This document shows, piece by piece, positions 43,873 to 52,446 of a stretch of DNA of 64,000 nt. The position numbers and the translations under genes are program-made. The notes below the pieces were generated by a model. The model saw only the letters and a program-made list of their open reading frames with translations, had not been told where the DNA came from and made no database searches. The DNA lies in the NCBI GenBank assembly GCA_037968815.1, contig JBBKWF010000013.1:127006-191005 (forward strand), given 5' to 3'. Every line of letters starts with the position of its first letter. The first letter of the stretch is position 1. The DNA is from Pseudopedobacter sp037968815 (GTDB lineage: Bacteria > Bacteroidota > Bacteroidia > Sphingobacteriales > Sphingobacteriaceae).

Positions 43873-44931
43873 CTATAAATCATGCACTTTATTAACCAAA
43901 CAAGCGTACAAGTGCGCTTTAACCATCCTGCTCATGTTTCTGATTTTAGTGAATTTTTTATCTTGATGGTATTCTGCAAGTTCCTGACCTAAAGCCATTG
44001 TTTTTTCTATAGGCGCAATTTCTCCCTGTAAAGAAGCATCAAACAGTTCTCGTAAGCGGTAACGCCCTAGTTTAACGCGGTGACTCATGATACTGCGCTC
44101 TTCTTGTTGGTATTGTTTCATGGATTGCTCATTAATAGAATCCATCCCTAAAAAAACAAGATTGTTGTTTTCCTTAAAATACTGTGGCATATAAAGCTTC
44201 AATTTCCCTTCATAGGATTGCTGATCAAAATCTATCGCCCTAATTCGATATTGGTTGCCCTCAATATCTGGCGTAATATCCACAACAAAGTTGTACGACC
44301 GCATATCTCCTAACAATCGCACAAAACAGCGCTCGTTGAATTTTACAAATTCCTTGCTAATCCTAGTCTGGTTAAATTTTACATCATTAATATATTCATC
44401 CACGAAAACATCACCCGGTAAGCCGGGAATATGTTCTTCAATTAGGGTTTCATTACTGGTAATATAGCTGATTCTGTTTGGCGATAAGATATGTTCTAAC
44501 TCTAAGCCATAAATCCGCGAAGCATCTGCTCTTTTAACATAAAAATGGTCATAGTTGTCATTTAACCGATTAATAATACGAACCCTAAATGGTTTGGAGT
44601 TACCAAAAGAACAATAATCGATTCTAGAAACAGAGAGGTGATCCATCACAGCCAACCGCCCAGAAGCATGCATTAATGCGTAAATATATTTTAAGCCAGC
44701 ATACAGATCGGTCATTTCGCTTTCATCGTAGTAAACGGTTTGCCAAAGTGTATCCTTATCATTTTTATCCAACAAAGGAGTCGAAAAAGTGAAACGCAAC
44801 ATATCCGAATACTGGATGGGCAACTCAATCTCGCGATCAAATTTTATCAGATAATTTCTTAAAGCCTTTTGTACAGGATAAAAAATCTTTTTCTTGGATG
44901 GTGCGTCGTTTCTATCGAATAAAGTGCTCAT
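43873..44931 (-). CDS. Unknown protein of the carotenoid cluster with kinase-like motifs
   Basis: A 352-residue soluble protein without a recognised family. Two segments recall the catalytic core of protein-kinase-like or aminoglycoside-phosphotransferase folds: LLGDMRSYNFVVDI (compare HGDxxxxN) and YRIRAIDFDQQSYEG (compare IDFD). A glycine-rich loop is not evident. It starts 17 bases after crtI on the same strand and is followed by the methyltransferase gene, so it is probably co-expressed with carotenoid synthesis. The kinase-like reading is inference. Confidence 0.6.
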   Translation of the reverse strand: MSTLFDRNDAPSKKKIFYPVQKALRNYLIKFDREIELPIQYSDMLRFTFSTPLLDKNDKDTLWQTVYYDESEMTDLYAGLKYIYALMHASGRLAVMDHLSVSRIDYCSFGNSKPFRVRIINRLNDNYDHFYVKRADASRIYGLELEHILSPNRISYITSNETLIEEHIPGLPGDVFVDEYINDVKFNQTRISKEFVKFNERCFVRLLGDMRSYNFVVDITPDIEGNQYRIRAIDFDQQSYEGKLKLYMPQYFKENNNLVFLGMDSINEQSMKQYQQEERSIMSHRVKLGRYRLRELFDASLQGEIAPIEKTMALGQELAEYHQDKKFTKIRNMSRMVKAHLYACLVNKVHDL

Positions 44932-44948
44932 TTGCGGTTTTAATTTAG

Positions 44949-46433
44949 TTATGCTTTGCTTAACAAAAGGTCTGTTTCTTTTGCCACAACCTGTCCCGAA
45001 ATAATCGCCGGCGGAACACCCGGACCCGGAACAGTTAGTTGCCCCGTAAATAATAAGTTTTTAATTTTTTTAGCTCGCATGGCTGGTTTAAAAAATGCCG
45101 TTTGTGCTAAAGTATTTGCCAAGCCATAAGCGTTTCCTTTGTACGAGTGATAATCGGCAGTAAAATCATTCATGGCGTAGCTTCTTTTTAATAGCTCATG
45201 CCCACGGACGGTTTGTCCGGTAATTTTCTCAAACCTATCCATCATCAAGTGATAATATTTTTCTCTTTGTTCTTCATTATCTTCCAATCCGGGCGCTAAA
45301 GGAATTAAAAAAAACAGGTTTTCTTTCCCTTCCGGAGCGGATGCTACGTCTGTTTTACTAACACATGAGACGTAAAACAAAGGTTTTGATGGCCACTGTG
45401 GTGTAGTGTAAATTTCTTTAGCGTGTTGGTCTAAATCTTCATCAAAAAATAAGTTATGATGTTGAATGCCTTCAATTTTTTTATCTAAACCGATGTAAAA
45501 AAGCAAAGAAGAGGGCGACATTGTACGGCTTTCCCAATACTTTTCATCGTAGTTCCTGTATTTCTTTTCAATAAGGTTTTGCTCTATAAAATGATAATCA
45601 CCGGCGGCAACCACAAAATCAGTTTCAAAATTTCCTTTATCAGTGATAAGGCTTTTTGCTACGCCGTTTTCAATTTCAATTTTTTTAACCTCTGTATTTA
45701 AAATGATTTTAACGCCATTATCTGTGGCAATTTTGGTCATTGCGTTTACAATTTCGTACATACCACCCATTGGGTACCAAGTGCCCATTGCTAAATCGGC
45801 ATGGTTCATTAGGCTGTACATTGCCGGGATTTTTTGCGCCGTAGCTCCTAAAAACAAAACCGGGAATTCTAAAAGCTGAATCAGTTTTATATTGGTGAAA
45901 TACTTGCGAACGTGTTTCGCCATAGGTTTAAGCATGTGGATGCGCAAACTTTCCAACATCATTTTTAAGTCGATAAACTCGCCTAAATGATGCGATGGCC
46001 TAAAAACATAATCGCCCATGGCACTTTTATATTTGTATGCAGCTTGCTCCATAAATTTACGTAAACCAACGGAACTTCCCGGTTCGTAACTTTCAAAAAG
46101 CGCTTCTAAGTCCTGCATATTTGCAGGGATGTCCATAAAGTCATCCTTGCCAAAATAAACTCGATAACCGGGGTCTAATCTTTTTAAATCGTAAAAGTCG
46201 CTTACTTTCTTCCCGAAAAGGGCGAAATAGTTTTCAAAAATATCTGGCATCCAATACCAGCTTGGGCCCATATCAAACGTAAAACCTTCGCTTTTCCATA
46301 GCCTTGCCCTACCGCCGGTCTGCTCGTTTTTTTCTACAATGGTTACCTCATAACCTTGTTTTGCCAAAATAGCGGAGGCAGCTAAACCAGAAAATCCCGA
46401 CCCGATAACATGAATTCGTTTTTTTTGCTGCAT
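44949..46433 (-). CDS. crtI: Phytoene desaturase
   Basis: Converts phytoene to lycopene in the carotenoid pathway. The 494-residue FAD enzyme has the N-terminal dinucleotide fold (HVIGSGFSGLAASAILAKQG), the EKNEQTGGRARLWKSEGFTF segment, MGPSWYWMP, and the C-terminal CrtI signature near LLFTGQLTVPGPGVPPAIIS. The frame begins with GTG at 46439; I use the ATG at 46433. It is transcribed away from crtB with only about 80 bp between the starts, so the two share a control region. Confidence 0.93.
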   Translation of the reverse strand: MQQKKRIHVIGSGFSGLAASAILAKQGYEVTIVEKNEQTGGRARLWKSEGFTFDMGPSWYWMPDIFENYFALFGKKVSDFYDLKRLDPGYRVYFGKDDFMDIPANMQDLEALFESYEPGSSVGLRKFMEQAAYKYKSAMGDYVFRPSHHLGEFIDLKMMLESLRIHMLKPMAKHVRKYFTNIKLIQLLEFPVLFLGATAQKIPAMYSLMNHADLAMGTWYPMGGMYEIVNAMTKIATDNGVKIILNTEVKKIEIENGVAKSLITDKGNFETDFVVAAGDYHFIEQNLIEKKYRNYDEKYWESRTMSPSSLLFYIGLDKKIEGIQHHNLFFDEDLDQHAKEIYTTPQWPSKPLFYVSCVSKTDVASAPEGKENLFFLIPLAPGLEDNEEQREKYYHLMMDRFEKITGQTVRGHELLKRSYAMNDFTADYHSYKGNAYGLANTLAQTAFFKPAMRAKKIKNLLFTGQLTVPGPGVPPAIISGQVVAKETDLLLSKA

Positions 46434-46515
46434 ATTCACTGATAATTCTAAAATTAGCTATTTTGTTTGGCGCTATTGAAAACAAAAGGAACAAAAAAAA
46501 CGTATTTAAAAAAAT

Positions 46516-47364
46516 ATGTCAAAAGTCTCTATGAATCTTTATAACGAAACTTGTTTCGAGTGTAGTAAAATCATCACTAATAAGTACAGTACATCATTTA
46601 GTTTGGGTATAAAAGCCTTTTCTAAAGAGTTGCAATATCCTATTTACGCAATTTATGGCTTTGTGAGGTATGCAGATGAGATTGTTGATACATTTCATGA
46701 TAAAGATAAAGCCTATTTGATTGCCAAATTCAAAGCAGATACTAAAGAAGCTATCGACTTAAAAATTAGCTTGAATCCAGTTTTACATGCTTTTCAGGAG
46801 GTTGTGAATAGATATAATATCACTTTCGATTTGATTGAGGCTTTCTTGAAATCTATGGAAATGGATTTAGATAAAACCAGCTATACTGATGACAGCTACA
46901 ACGAATATATTTATGGTTCGGCCGAAGTTGTTGGCTTAATGTGCCTACGGATTTTTTGTGATGGTGATGATTTTAAATATAAAGATTTACTGCCACAGGC
47001 CAGAAGATTAGGTGCTGCTTTTCAAAAGATTAATTTTTTAAGGGATATTAAATCCGATTTTGATGAACGTGGACGTACTTATTTCCCGGGTGTAGATTTT
47101 ACTCGTTTTAGCGAGCAAGATAAAAAAGAGATTGAAGCAGATATTAAAACTGATTTTGACGAAGCACTGGAGGGAATTAAAAAGCTGCCGGAAGGAGCGA
47201 AGTTGGGGGTTTATATCGCCTACGTTTATTATTTACAACTGTTCAAAAAAATAAAGAATACTTCCTCAGCAACCATATCTAATAAAAGAATTAGAGTTTC
47301 AGACTCGCATAAAATGATATTGATGGCGCAGGCATTAGTTAAAAGTAAATTAAACTATGTGTAG
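46516..47364 (+). CDS. crtB: Phytoene synthase
   Basis: Condenses two geranylgeranyl diphosphates to phytoene. The 282-residue protein has both Asp-rich metal sites (YGFVRYADEIVDTFHD near residues 50-65 and LRDIKSDFDERGRTYFPG near 178-195). A start at 46531 (MNLYNE) is also possible. It leads the plus-strand half of the carotenoid cluster, followed after 40 bp by a small secreted protein and the lycopene cyclase. Confidence 0.93.
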   Translation: MSKVSMNLYNETCFECSKIITNKYSTSFSLGIKAFSKELQYPIYAIYGFVRYADEIVDTFHDKDKAYLIAKFKADTKEAIDLKISLNPVLHAFQEVVNRYNITFDLIEAFLKSMEMDLDKTSYTDDSYNEYIYGSAEVVGLMCLRIFCDGDDFKYKDLLPQARRLGAAFQKINFLRDIKSDFDERGRTYFPGVDFTRFSEQDKKEIEADIKTDFDEALEGIKKLPEGAKLGVYIAYVYYLQLFKKIKNTSSATISNKRIRVSDSHKMILMAQALVKSKLNYV

Positions 47365-47404
47365 CTAAAAACCGTTGATGAGGTTGTAAGAAAATATTAA
47401 AATA

Positions 47405-47929
47405 ATGAAAACTATTATCACAATTATATTTTTTATCGGTTCATTTTACCAAGTAAAGGCAATTGATATTAACCAATTGCGTAAAGACTATATTTTATCT
47501 GTTGAGGATAGTGATAAAGCCGATGAGCTGTACAAAAAGTTGACTTCTATAAAAAATCCAAATGCCTTAACTTTGGCCTATTTGGGTTCCGTGGAAGCTA
47601 TTAAGGGTAAACACGCTTGGAATCCGGTAAATAAACTAAGTTATTTAAAGCAAGGTTTTGCTACTATTGATAAGGCTGTAGTAAAAGATGCTAATCAATT
47701 AGAGGTTAGGTTTTTAAGGTTTAGTCTGCAGTATTATGTGCCTGCTTTCTTGGGTTATAGTAAAAACCTGATGGTAGATAAAGACAGAATAGTTGCTTTG
47801 GTTAAAAACGATAATGCTACCGATGCAAACATGGATAAAACCGTATTCAGAACAATTGTGAATTTTATGATTGAAAGTAAAAAATGCAACGATCAAGAAA
47901 TTGCTATCCTTAAAAAAGCCTTATCATAA
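47405..47929 (+). CDS. Hypothetical exported protein in the carotenoid operon
   Basis: A 174-residue protein with a signal peptide (MKTIITIIFFIGSFYQVKAI). The rest is mainly helical (KADELYKKLTSIKNPNALTL, YLGSVEAIKGKHAWNPVNKL) and recalls a short tetratricopeptide-like fold. Its stop is immediately followed by the ATG of the lycopene cyclase (TAAATG), so coupled translation is likely. No family is recognised. Location between crtB and the cyclase suggests a role at the membrane in pigment assembly, but this is inference. Confidence 0.7.
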   Translation: MKTIITIIFFIGSFYQVKAIDINQLRKDYILSVEDSDKADELYKKLTSIKNPNALTLAYLGSVEAIKGKHAWNPVNKLSYLKQGFATIDKAVVKDANQLEVRFLRFSLQYYVPAFLGYSKNLMVDKDRIVALVKNDNATDANMDKTVFRTIVNFMIESKKCNDQEIAILKKALS

Positions 47930-48622
47930 ATGGATAAAAGTTATACCTACCTCCTTATTAATGTATTAACCATATTTTTTCCGCTGGTTTTATCTTTCGA
48001 TAAAAAAGTGGGTTTTTATAAAAAGTGGAAATACATATTGCCAGGCTTAGTAATTACTGGTGTGTTGTACTTGGTTTGGGATTCGGTTTTTACCTATAAA
48101 AATGTATGGTCGTTTAATGATGATTACATTTTAGGTATTAAATTTTTCGGCTTGCCTTTAGAGGAAATGCTGTTTTTCGTAACCGTTCCTTTCGCTTGTA
48201 TTTTTATATACGAATGTTTAATCTGCTATTTTAAACTGGCTGTTAGCGAAAAACTAGTTAAGTTTATTAGTCTTTTTCTGCTATTGCTGAGTTTTGTTTT
48301 GGCGCTTTTATTTGCTGATAGGTTGTACAGTATTATTAACTTTTTGACCTTAGCAGTGGTGTTGCTTTACACACTCACAAGGCCTATTAAGTTAAATATG
48401 GGGAGTTTTTATGTTGCCTACGCTGTTTCTTTAATCCCATTTTATATTGTAAACGGGATATTAACTTCAATTCCAATAGTAAGCTATAATAGTACGGAAA
48501 TCATGGGTTTTAGGGTAGGAACAATCCCTTTTGAAGATCATTTTTATTCAATGTCTTTGATATTATTGAACTTACTTTTCTTCGAATATTTTAGAAATAA
48601 GGATGGAAAACGAACTGCCTGA
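47930..48622 (+). CDS. crtY: Lycopene cyclase (CrtYcd type)
   Basis: Closes the ends of lycopene to give beta-carotene. The 230-residue membrane protein has about seven helices and two repeats of the CrtYc/CrtYd domain, with the acidic motifs LPLEEMLFFVTVPF (near 78) and TIPFEDHFYSMS (near 200). In some bacteria the two halves are separate subunits; here they are fused. It overlaps the cytochrome b5-like gene by 20 bases. No crtZ or crtW gene is visible, so the product is probably beta-carotene unless modified by genes elsewhere. Confidence 0.88.
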   Translation: MDKSYTYLLINVLTIFFPLVLSFDKKVGFYKKWKYILPGLVITGVLYLVWDSVFTYKNVWSFNDDYILGIKFFGLPLEEMLFFVTVPFACIFIYECLICYFKLAVSEKLVKFISLFLLLLSFVLALLFADRLYSIINFLTLAVVLLYTLTRPIKLNMGSFYVAYAVSLIPFYIVNGILTSIPIVSYNSTEIMGFRVGTIPFEDHFYSMSLILLNLLFFEYFRNKDGKRTA

Positions 48623-48842
48623 ATACACTAAATTTCAACTAGCATTACGAAACGGTCAAGATAAACCACAAATTTGGGTCGCTTATTTGGGGATGATTTA
48701 TGATGTAACTGAAAGCCGTTTATGGCGAAATGGAAAGCATTATGAGCATTGGGCTGGTCAGGATTTGACTGATGAGCTGAAAGATGCTCCGCATACTGAG
48801 AAAGTTTTTGAAAAGTTTAAGGTGATAGGGAAATTAAAATAA
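48603..48842 (+). CDS. Cytochrome b5-like heme/steroid-binding protein
   Basis: A 79-residue single cytochrome b5-like domain: IWVAYLGMIYDVTESRLW, NGKHYEHWAGQDLTDELKDA, PHTEKVFEKF. It is of the MAPR-like type rather than classical b5 with HPGG. The start lies 20 bases inside the lycopene cyclase gene, so expression is tightly linked. Its role may be electron delivery to a carotenoid enzyme or ligand binding; which is not shown by sequence. Confidence 0.82.
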   Translation: MENELPEYTKFQLALRNGQDKPQIWVAYLGMIYDVTESRLWRNGKHYEHWAGQDLTDELKDAPHTEKVFEKFKVIGKLK

Positions 48843-48996
48843 TGGAAGGATTGAGTTTTGAATGATTGAATAATGGAAAGTAATTTCGTTTTAAAACAAG
48901 CTGTATTGATTTTTAGAAAGCCAATTTGTAAAGTTTAAATCTACCGGTTTCTTGATTTGAAGTCTCTGCTATAATTTCTGAGTATTAATGTTTTTA

Positions 48997-49743
48997 TCAA
49001 AACTGTCGCAAGGCTTGTTTTACAATATCCTTGTTTGGCTTAGAAATGGGTATTTTTTCTCCGGTCGTTAAGAGGAGCATACCACCATCTTCTTTTAACC
49101 AGCTTTTTACATATTTTGGATTTACTAAATGGCTTTGGTGAGTTCTTAGAAAACCGTTTGGTTGCAGTAAATCGGCGTACTCTTTAAGTGATTTAGAAAC
49201 CAATATTTTTTCATTACCTGAAAGCAAGAAGTGGGTATAAGTATTGTCTGCTTCGCAACGTATAATTTCTGATAAACTAACGTACCTTATTTCACTTTGC
49301 ATCTGCAAAGCAATTTTGGTAATATTCGTTTGTGGCTTTTTTAGTTGTTGTAGTAAAAAATCGAGTTGCGAAGATTTTATTTGTATTGCCGATTTATGAT
49401 GGGCTTTATTTACCGCATTTTTCAATTCTTCAATATCAATGGGTTTTAGAATGTAATCTAAGGCCGCAAATTTTACAGCTTGTATCCCATATTGGTCGTA
49501 AGCGGTAACAAAAATCACTTCGAAATTACGTGTTGCAACCAGTTTTAGTACATCAAAACCTGTTTGTTCGCCCATTTGAATATCCAGAAACACCAAATCG
49601 GGCAAATACTTTTCAATAGCATTAACCGCATCATTTACATTTTGCGCTGTTGCCATCAATTTTACCTGCGGGCAATGCTTTTCAAGCAAAGTGCGCAGGT
49701 TTTCCAAGTTGAAAACTTCATCATCAATTAAAATTGCCTTCAT
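48997..49743 (-). CDS. LytTR family response regulator
   Basis: A 248-residue regulator with a receiver domain (1-120; acidic pocket LIDDE, phosphoacceptor Asp54 in LVFLDIQMGEQTG, Lys in DYILKPIDIEE) and a C-terminal LytTR DNA-binding domain (IRCEADNTYTHFLL, LQPNGFLRTHQSHLVNPKYV). It sits 4 bases after its cognate sensor kinase gene, so the pair forms a two-component system. Its target genes are not known. Confidence 0.93.
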   Translation of the reverse strand: MKAILIDDEVFNLENLRTLLEKHCPQVKLMATAQNVNDAVNAIEKYLPDLVFLDIQMGEQTGFDVLKLVATRNFEVIFVTAYDQYGIQAVKFAALDYILKPIDIEELKNAVNKAHHKSAIQIKSSQLDFLLQQLKKPQTNITKIALQMQSEIRYVSLSEIIRCEADNTYTHFLLSGNEKILVSKSLKEYADLLQPNGFLRTHQSHLVNPKYVKSWLKEDGGMLLLTTGEKIPISKPNKDIVKQALRQF

Positions 49744-49747
49744 ACTA

Positions 49748-51337
49748 TTATAGCCAATCTATTAATGTTAGGTTTATTATAGTGCCTTTTGCGTTTGACT
49801 GAATAGCTAAAGTAAAACGATTTTCTTTATAAACGTTATTTAAGAGGTTGATTCTACTGTTGCTTAACTGAAGACCCAAGCCACTATTTTTTTTCTCTGT
49901 GTCAAATCCATTTCCATTGTCGGTAACGCTTAAGACTAAATTATTAATTTGCTTTTCAAATGTGATATTAATTTCGCCATCAGTAGCTTTTTGTGAGATA
50001 CCATGTTTCACTGCGTTTTCTACAAAAGGTTGCAACAACATACTTGGGATTTCTATGTTAGCTAAATCTAAGTTTTCGGAGCAGTTAAGTTCGTACTTAA
50101 AACCGAATCGCAATTGCTCCATTTGCAGGTAATCCTCTAGTAAAGTTTTTTCTTGTGGTAAACTAATCAGTTCTCTATCATCTAGAACATTGCGGGTTAA
50201 ACGGGCAAATTTAGAAAGATATTGATTGGCATTGTCTATTTCGTTTTTGTTTATTAAATTTTGAATACCAGAAAGTGCATTAAAAAGGAAATGAGGATTT
50301 AATTGGGAACGAATTGAGTTAAGTTGAAGCTTTGAAGTTGTTTTTTGTCGTTCTTTTTCTGCCATCTTTTTTTTGTTTCTTTTTTTGATGAAGTAAAGGA
50401 TAACAAGAAACGCTAATCCAATAGAAAACGCGGTGATAAGCGTAGATGTCAAAAGCTCCTTTTTGGTATAGTTCTCTTCATCTAAAGAGATAGAAAGCGT
50501 ATATATAGTTGTATATTTTTTTATGTCTTTTGGCGATTTGTTGTTTTTAATAAATGGTTGAATGATTATGTCATAATCTCCCGATTTTTTGAAAATATTT
50601 TTATCGATTTCTAAGTAAGGTAGAAACTCATGTGCTTCAACAATGCCACTGTACTGCCAAGCAGTTGATTCGAAAATTGTTTTATTTGTTTGCTTATCTC
50701 TAATAGAAACGTAGTATAGATAGTCAAAATCCGATCTGTCTTTAACAATTATTATTTCGTCGGTTTTTTTAGTCAAAGGAAGGTTTGTTTTTTCTTTGGG
50801 GTCGTTCAGCCAGTTGTACTCAACTCCTTTTTTAGATACATCACGTATTCCAAAGCCTTTGATTTTTGCTTTCGGGATTGACTTTCCGTAAAAAACAGAT
50901 TTTTCAATCGCCAGCGGTTTCTCAATGCTGTACACTAATGTGGTAATAATTTTACCTTTTATAGAGAAAACACCAAGCTCTGTAAACTTGAAAAGTTCTG
51001 GCATTTTGATGTCTTTCATTTGTTTATTTTTGAAAGATTGGTTTACTACCATTGGTTTATCATCGATTAAAATGGTGTAGCGGTAATGTTGTATATTATC
51101 ATCCTTCCTAAAATAAATTTTGATGCTTAAATTGCTGACTTCGGGTAAATAATTAAAAGATGTATGAGGTTGATTGGGGAATATATTGTTATAGTAAACG
51201 TTTTTGGCTGAACTATCAACGCACATCATAAGTTTTCCTCCGGCAGCATAGTTATGAGAAAAATCGATACCTTTCTCGGCATATACTGAAGATAATGCAA
51301 CAATAAAGATGAAAAATGTGAAGATTGTTTTTTTCAT
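49748..51337 (-). CDS. LytS-like sensor histidine kinase
   Basis: A membrane sensor of 529 residues from the ATG at 51337, which begins a good signal peptide (MKKTIFTFFIFIVALSSVYA). A periplasmic sensor domain of about 300 residues is followed by one transmembrane helix (LITAFSIGLAFLVILYF). The His_kinase domain has the phosphoacceptor in QLNPHFLFNALSGI, and the ATPase has LLQPFVENAVKHGI and DNGNGFDTEKKNSGLGLQL. The frame reaches 51460, but the upstream part lacks a typical start. It transfers phosphate to the LytTR regulator next door. Confidence 0.9.
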   Translation of the reverse strand: MKKTIFTFFIFIVALSSVYAEKGIDFSHNYAAGGKLMMCVDSSAKNVYYNNIFPNQPHTSFNYLPEVSNLSIKIYFRKDDNIQHYRYTILIDDKPMVVNQSFKNKQMKDIKMPELFKFTELGVFSIKGKIITTLVYSIEKPLAIEKSVFYGKSIPKAKIKGFGIRDVSKKGVEYNWLNDPKEKTNLPLTKKTDEIIIVKDRSDFDYLYYVSIRDKQTNKTIFESTAWQYSGIVEAHEFLPYLEIDKNIFKKSGDYDIIIQPFIKNNKSPKDIKKYTTIYTLSISLDEENYTKKELLTSTLITAFSIGLAFLVILYFIKKRNKKKMAEKERQKTTSKLQLNSIRSQLNPHFLFNALSGIQNLINKNEIDNANQYLSKFARLTRNVLDDRELISLPQEKTLLEDYLQMEQLRFGFKYELNCSENLDLANIEIPSMLLQPFVENAVKHGISQKATDGEINITFEKQINNLVLSVTDNGNGFDTEKKNSGLGLQLSNSRINLLNNVYKENRFTLAIQSNAKGTIINLTLIDWL

Positions 51338-51634
51338 AATTTTAATTTTCTTCAAACTTGCGGTAATAATAGGGGAACTAAAACCATAAAACAGTAAATG
51401 CAAAGTAAGAAATAGTAAATGTATGTTTTTGTACAGTATTTGGATGTTGCAAAATTTCATGTTTAATCAATCCATCTTGTATCTTATCACTTGATTTTTT
51501 AGTCTTTACACTTGCTTCTTAAAAGACTTTTCACAAAAATTTTGCAATACAAATTCAAATAGCTATTTTTGCAATCCGATTTAAGGAAAACGCAATGTTT
51601 TTAGATCTTAAAAAGGGTATTAAAATAATAAGAT

Positions 51635-51711
51635 GGACCTGTGGCTCAACTGGATAGAGCACTTGACTACGGATCAGGAGGTTAGGGGTTCGAATCCCTT
51701 CAGGTTCACCA
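51635..51711 (+). tRNA. tRNA-Arg(ACG)
   Basis: A 77-nt cloverleaf including an encoded CCA. The acceptor stem GGACCTG/CAGGTTC has one G-U pair, the D arm is GCTC/GAGC, and the anticodon stem CTTGA/TCAGG carries loop CTACGGA with anticodon ACG, which reads CGN arginine codons after modification to inosine. The T arm is AGGGG-TTCGAAT-CCCTT. Confidence 0.97.
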
Positions 51712-51723
51712 TTAATTTAAGGT

Positions 51724-51753
51724 AAAGCCTTTTTGCCAAAGCAAAAAGGCTTT
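51724..51753 (+). terminator. Rho-independent terminator after tRNA-Arg
   Basis: AAAGCCTTTTTGC (51724-51736) pairs perfectly with GCAAAAAGGCTTT (51741-51753) around the 4-base loop CAAA, followed by TTATTTTT. It lies 12 bases after the tRNA and 20 bases before adk. Confidence 0.92.
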
Positions 51754-51772
51754 TTATTTTTAATAGAAATAT

Positions 51773-52345
51773 ATGCTAAATATTGTTCTCTTTGGCCCTC
51801 CGGGTGCTGGTAAAGGCACACAATCTCAAAACTTAATTCAACAATATAATTTGATACACCTTTCTACAGGTGATATTTTAAGAGGCGAAATAAGTAACGG
51901 AACTCCGCTAGGCTTAGAAGCTAAAAAACTAATGGACGAAGGTTTATTAGTGCCGGATGAAGTGGTAATTGGAATGATTTCTAATAAACTAGACCAAAAC
52001 AAAGACGCTAAAGGCTTTATTTTTGATGGTTTTCCACGTACTGTTGCACAAGCAGAAGCTTTAGACCAACTTTTGGTTTCAAAAAACGAAGCGATTTCTG
52101 GAATGATTGCTTTAGAGGTTGAAGAAGTGGAACTAGAAAAGCGTTTGCTTTTAAGAGGTAAAGATTCGGGCAGACCAGATGATCAGAATCCTGAAATTAT
52201 TAAAAAACGAGTACACGAATATACTACCAAAACAGCACCAGTAGCTAATTTTTACAAATCACAAAGTAAATTTTACTCTGTTCAAGGACTTGGTACTATA
52301 GAGAATATTTTCTCGGATATTAAAGCGGTAATAGAAAAGCTTTAA
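51773..52345 (+). CDS. adk: Adenylate kinase
   Basis: Catalyses AMP + ATP to 2 ADP. The 190-residue protein has the P-loop GPPGAGKGTQSQNL at residues 7-20, the AMP site HLSTGDILRGEI, GFPRTVAQAEAL and a short LID region (LLLRGKDSGRPDDQNP), normal for the short bacterial form. It lies between tRNA-Arg and obgE and is bordered by terminators on both sides, so it is a single-gene unit. Confidence 0.96.
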   Translation: MLNIVLFGPPGAGKGTQSQNLIQQYNLIHLSTGDILRGEISNGTPLGLEAKKLMDEGLLVPDEVVIGMISNKLDQNKDAKGFIFDGFPRTVAQAEALDQLLVSKNEAISGMIALEVEEVELEKRLLLRGKDSGRPDDQNPEIIKKRVHEYTTKTAPVANFYKSQSKFYSVQGLGTIENIFSDIKAVIEKL

Positions 52346-52363
52346 TCCGAAAACAAACATTTT

Positions 52364-52397
52364 GAAACTGCTTAATTTAATAAGGTTAAGCAGTTTC
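52364..52397 (+). terminator. Rho-independent terminator of adk
   Basis: GAAACTGCTTAA (52364-52375) pairs perfectly with TTAAGCAGTTTC (52386-52397) around a 10-base loop, followed by TTTGTTTTATT. It starts 19 bases after the adk stop. Confidence 0.9.
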
Positions 52398-52446
52398 TTT
52401 GTTTTATTACATTGTTAATTAAATCAAAAACATTTAAACACACACC

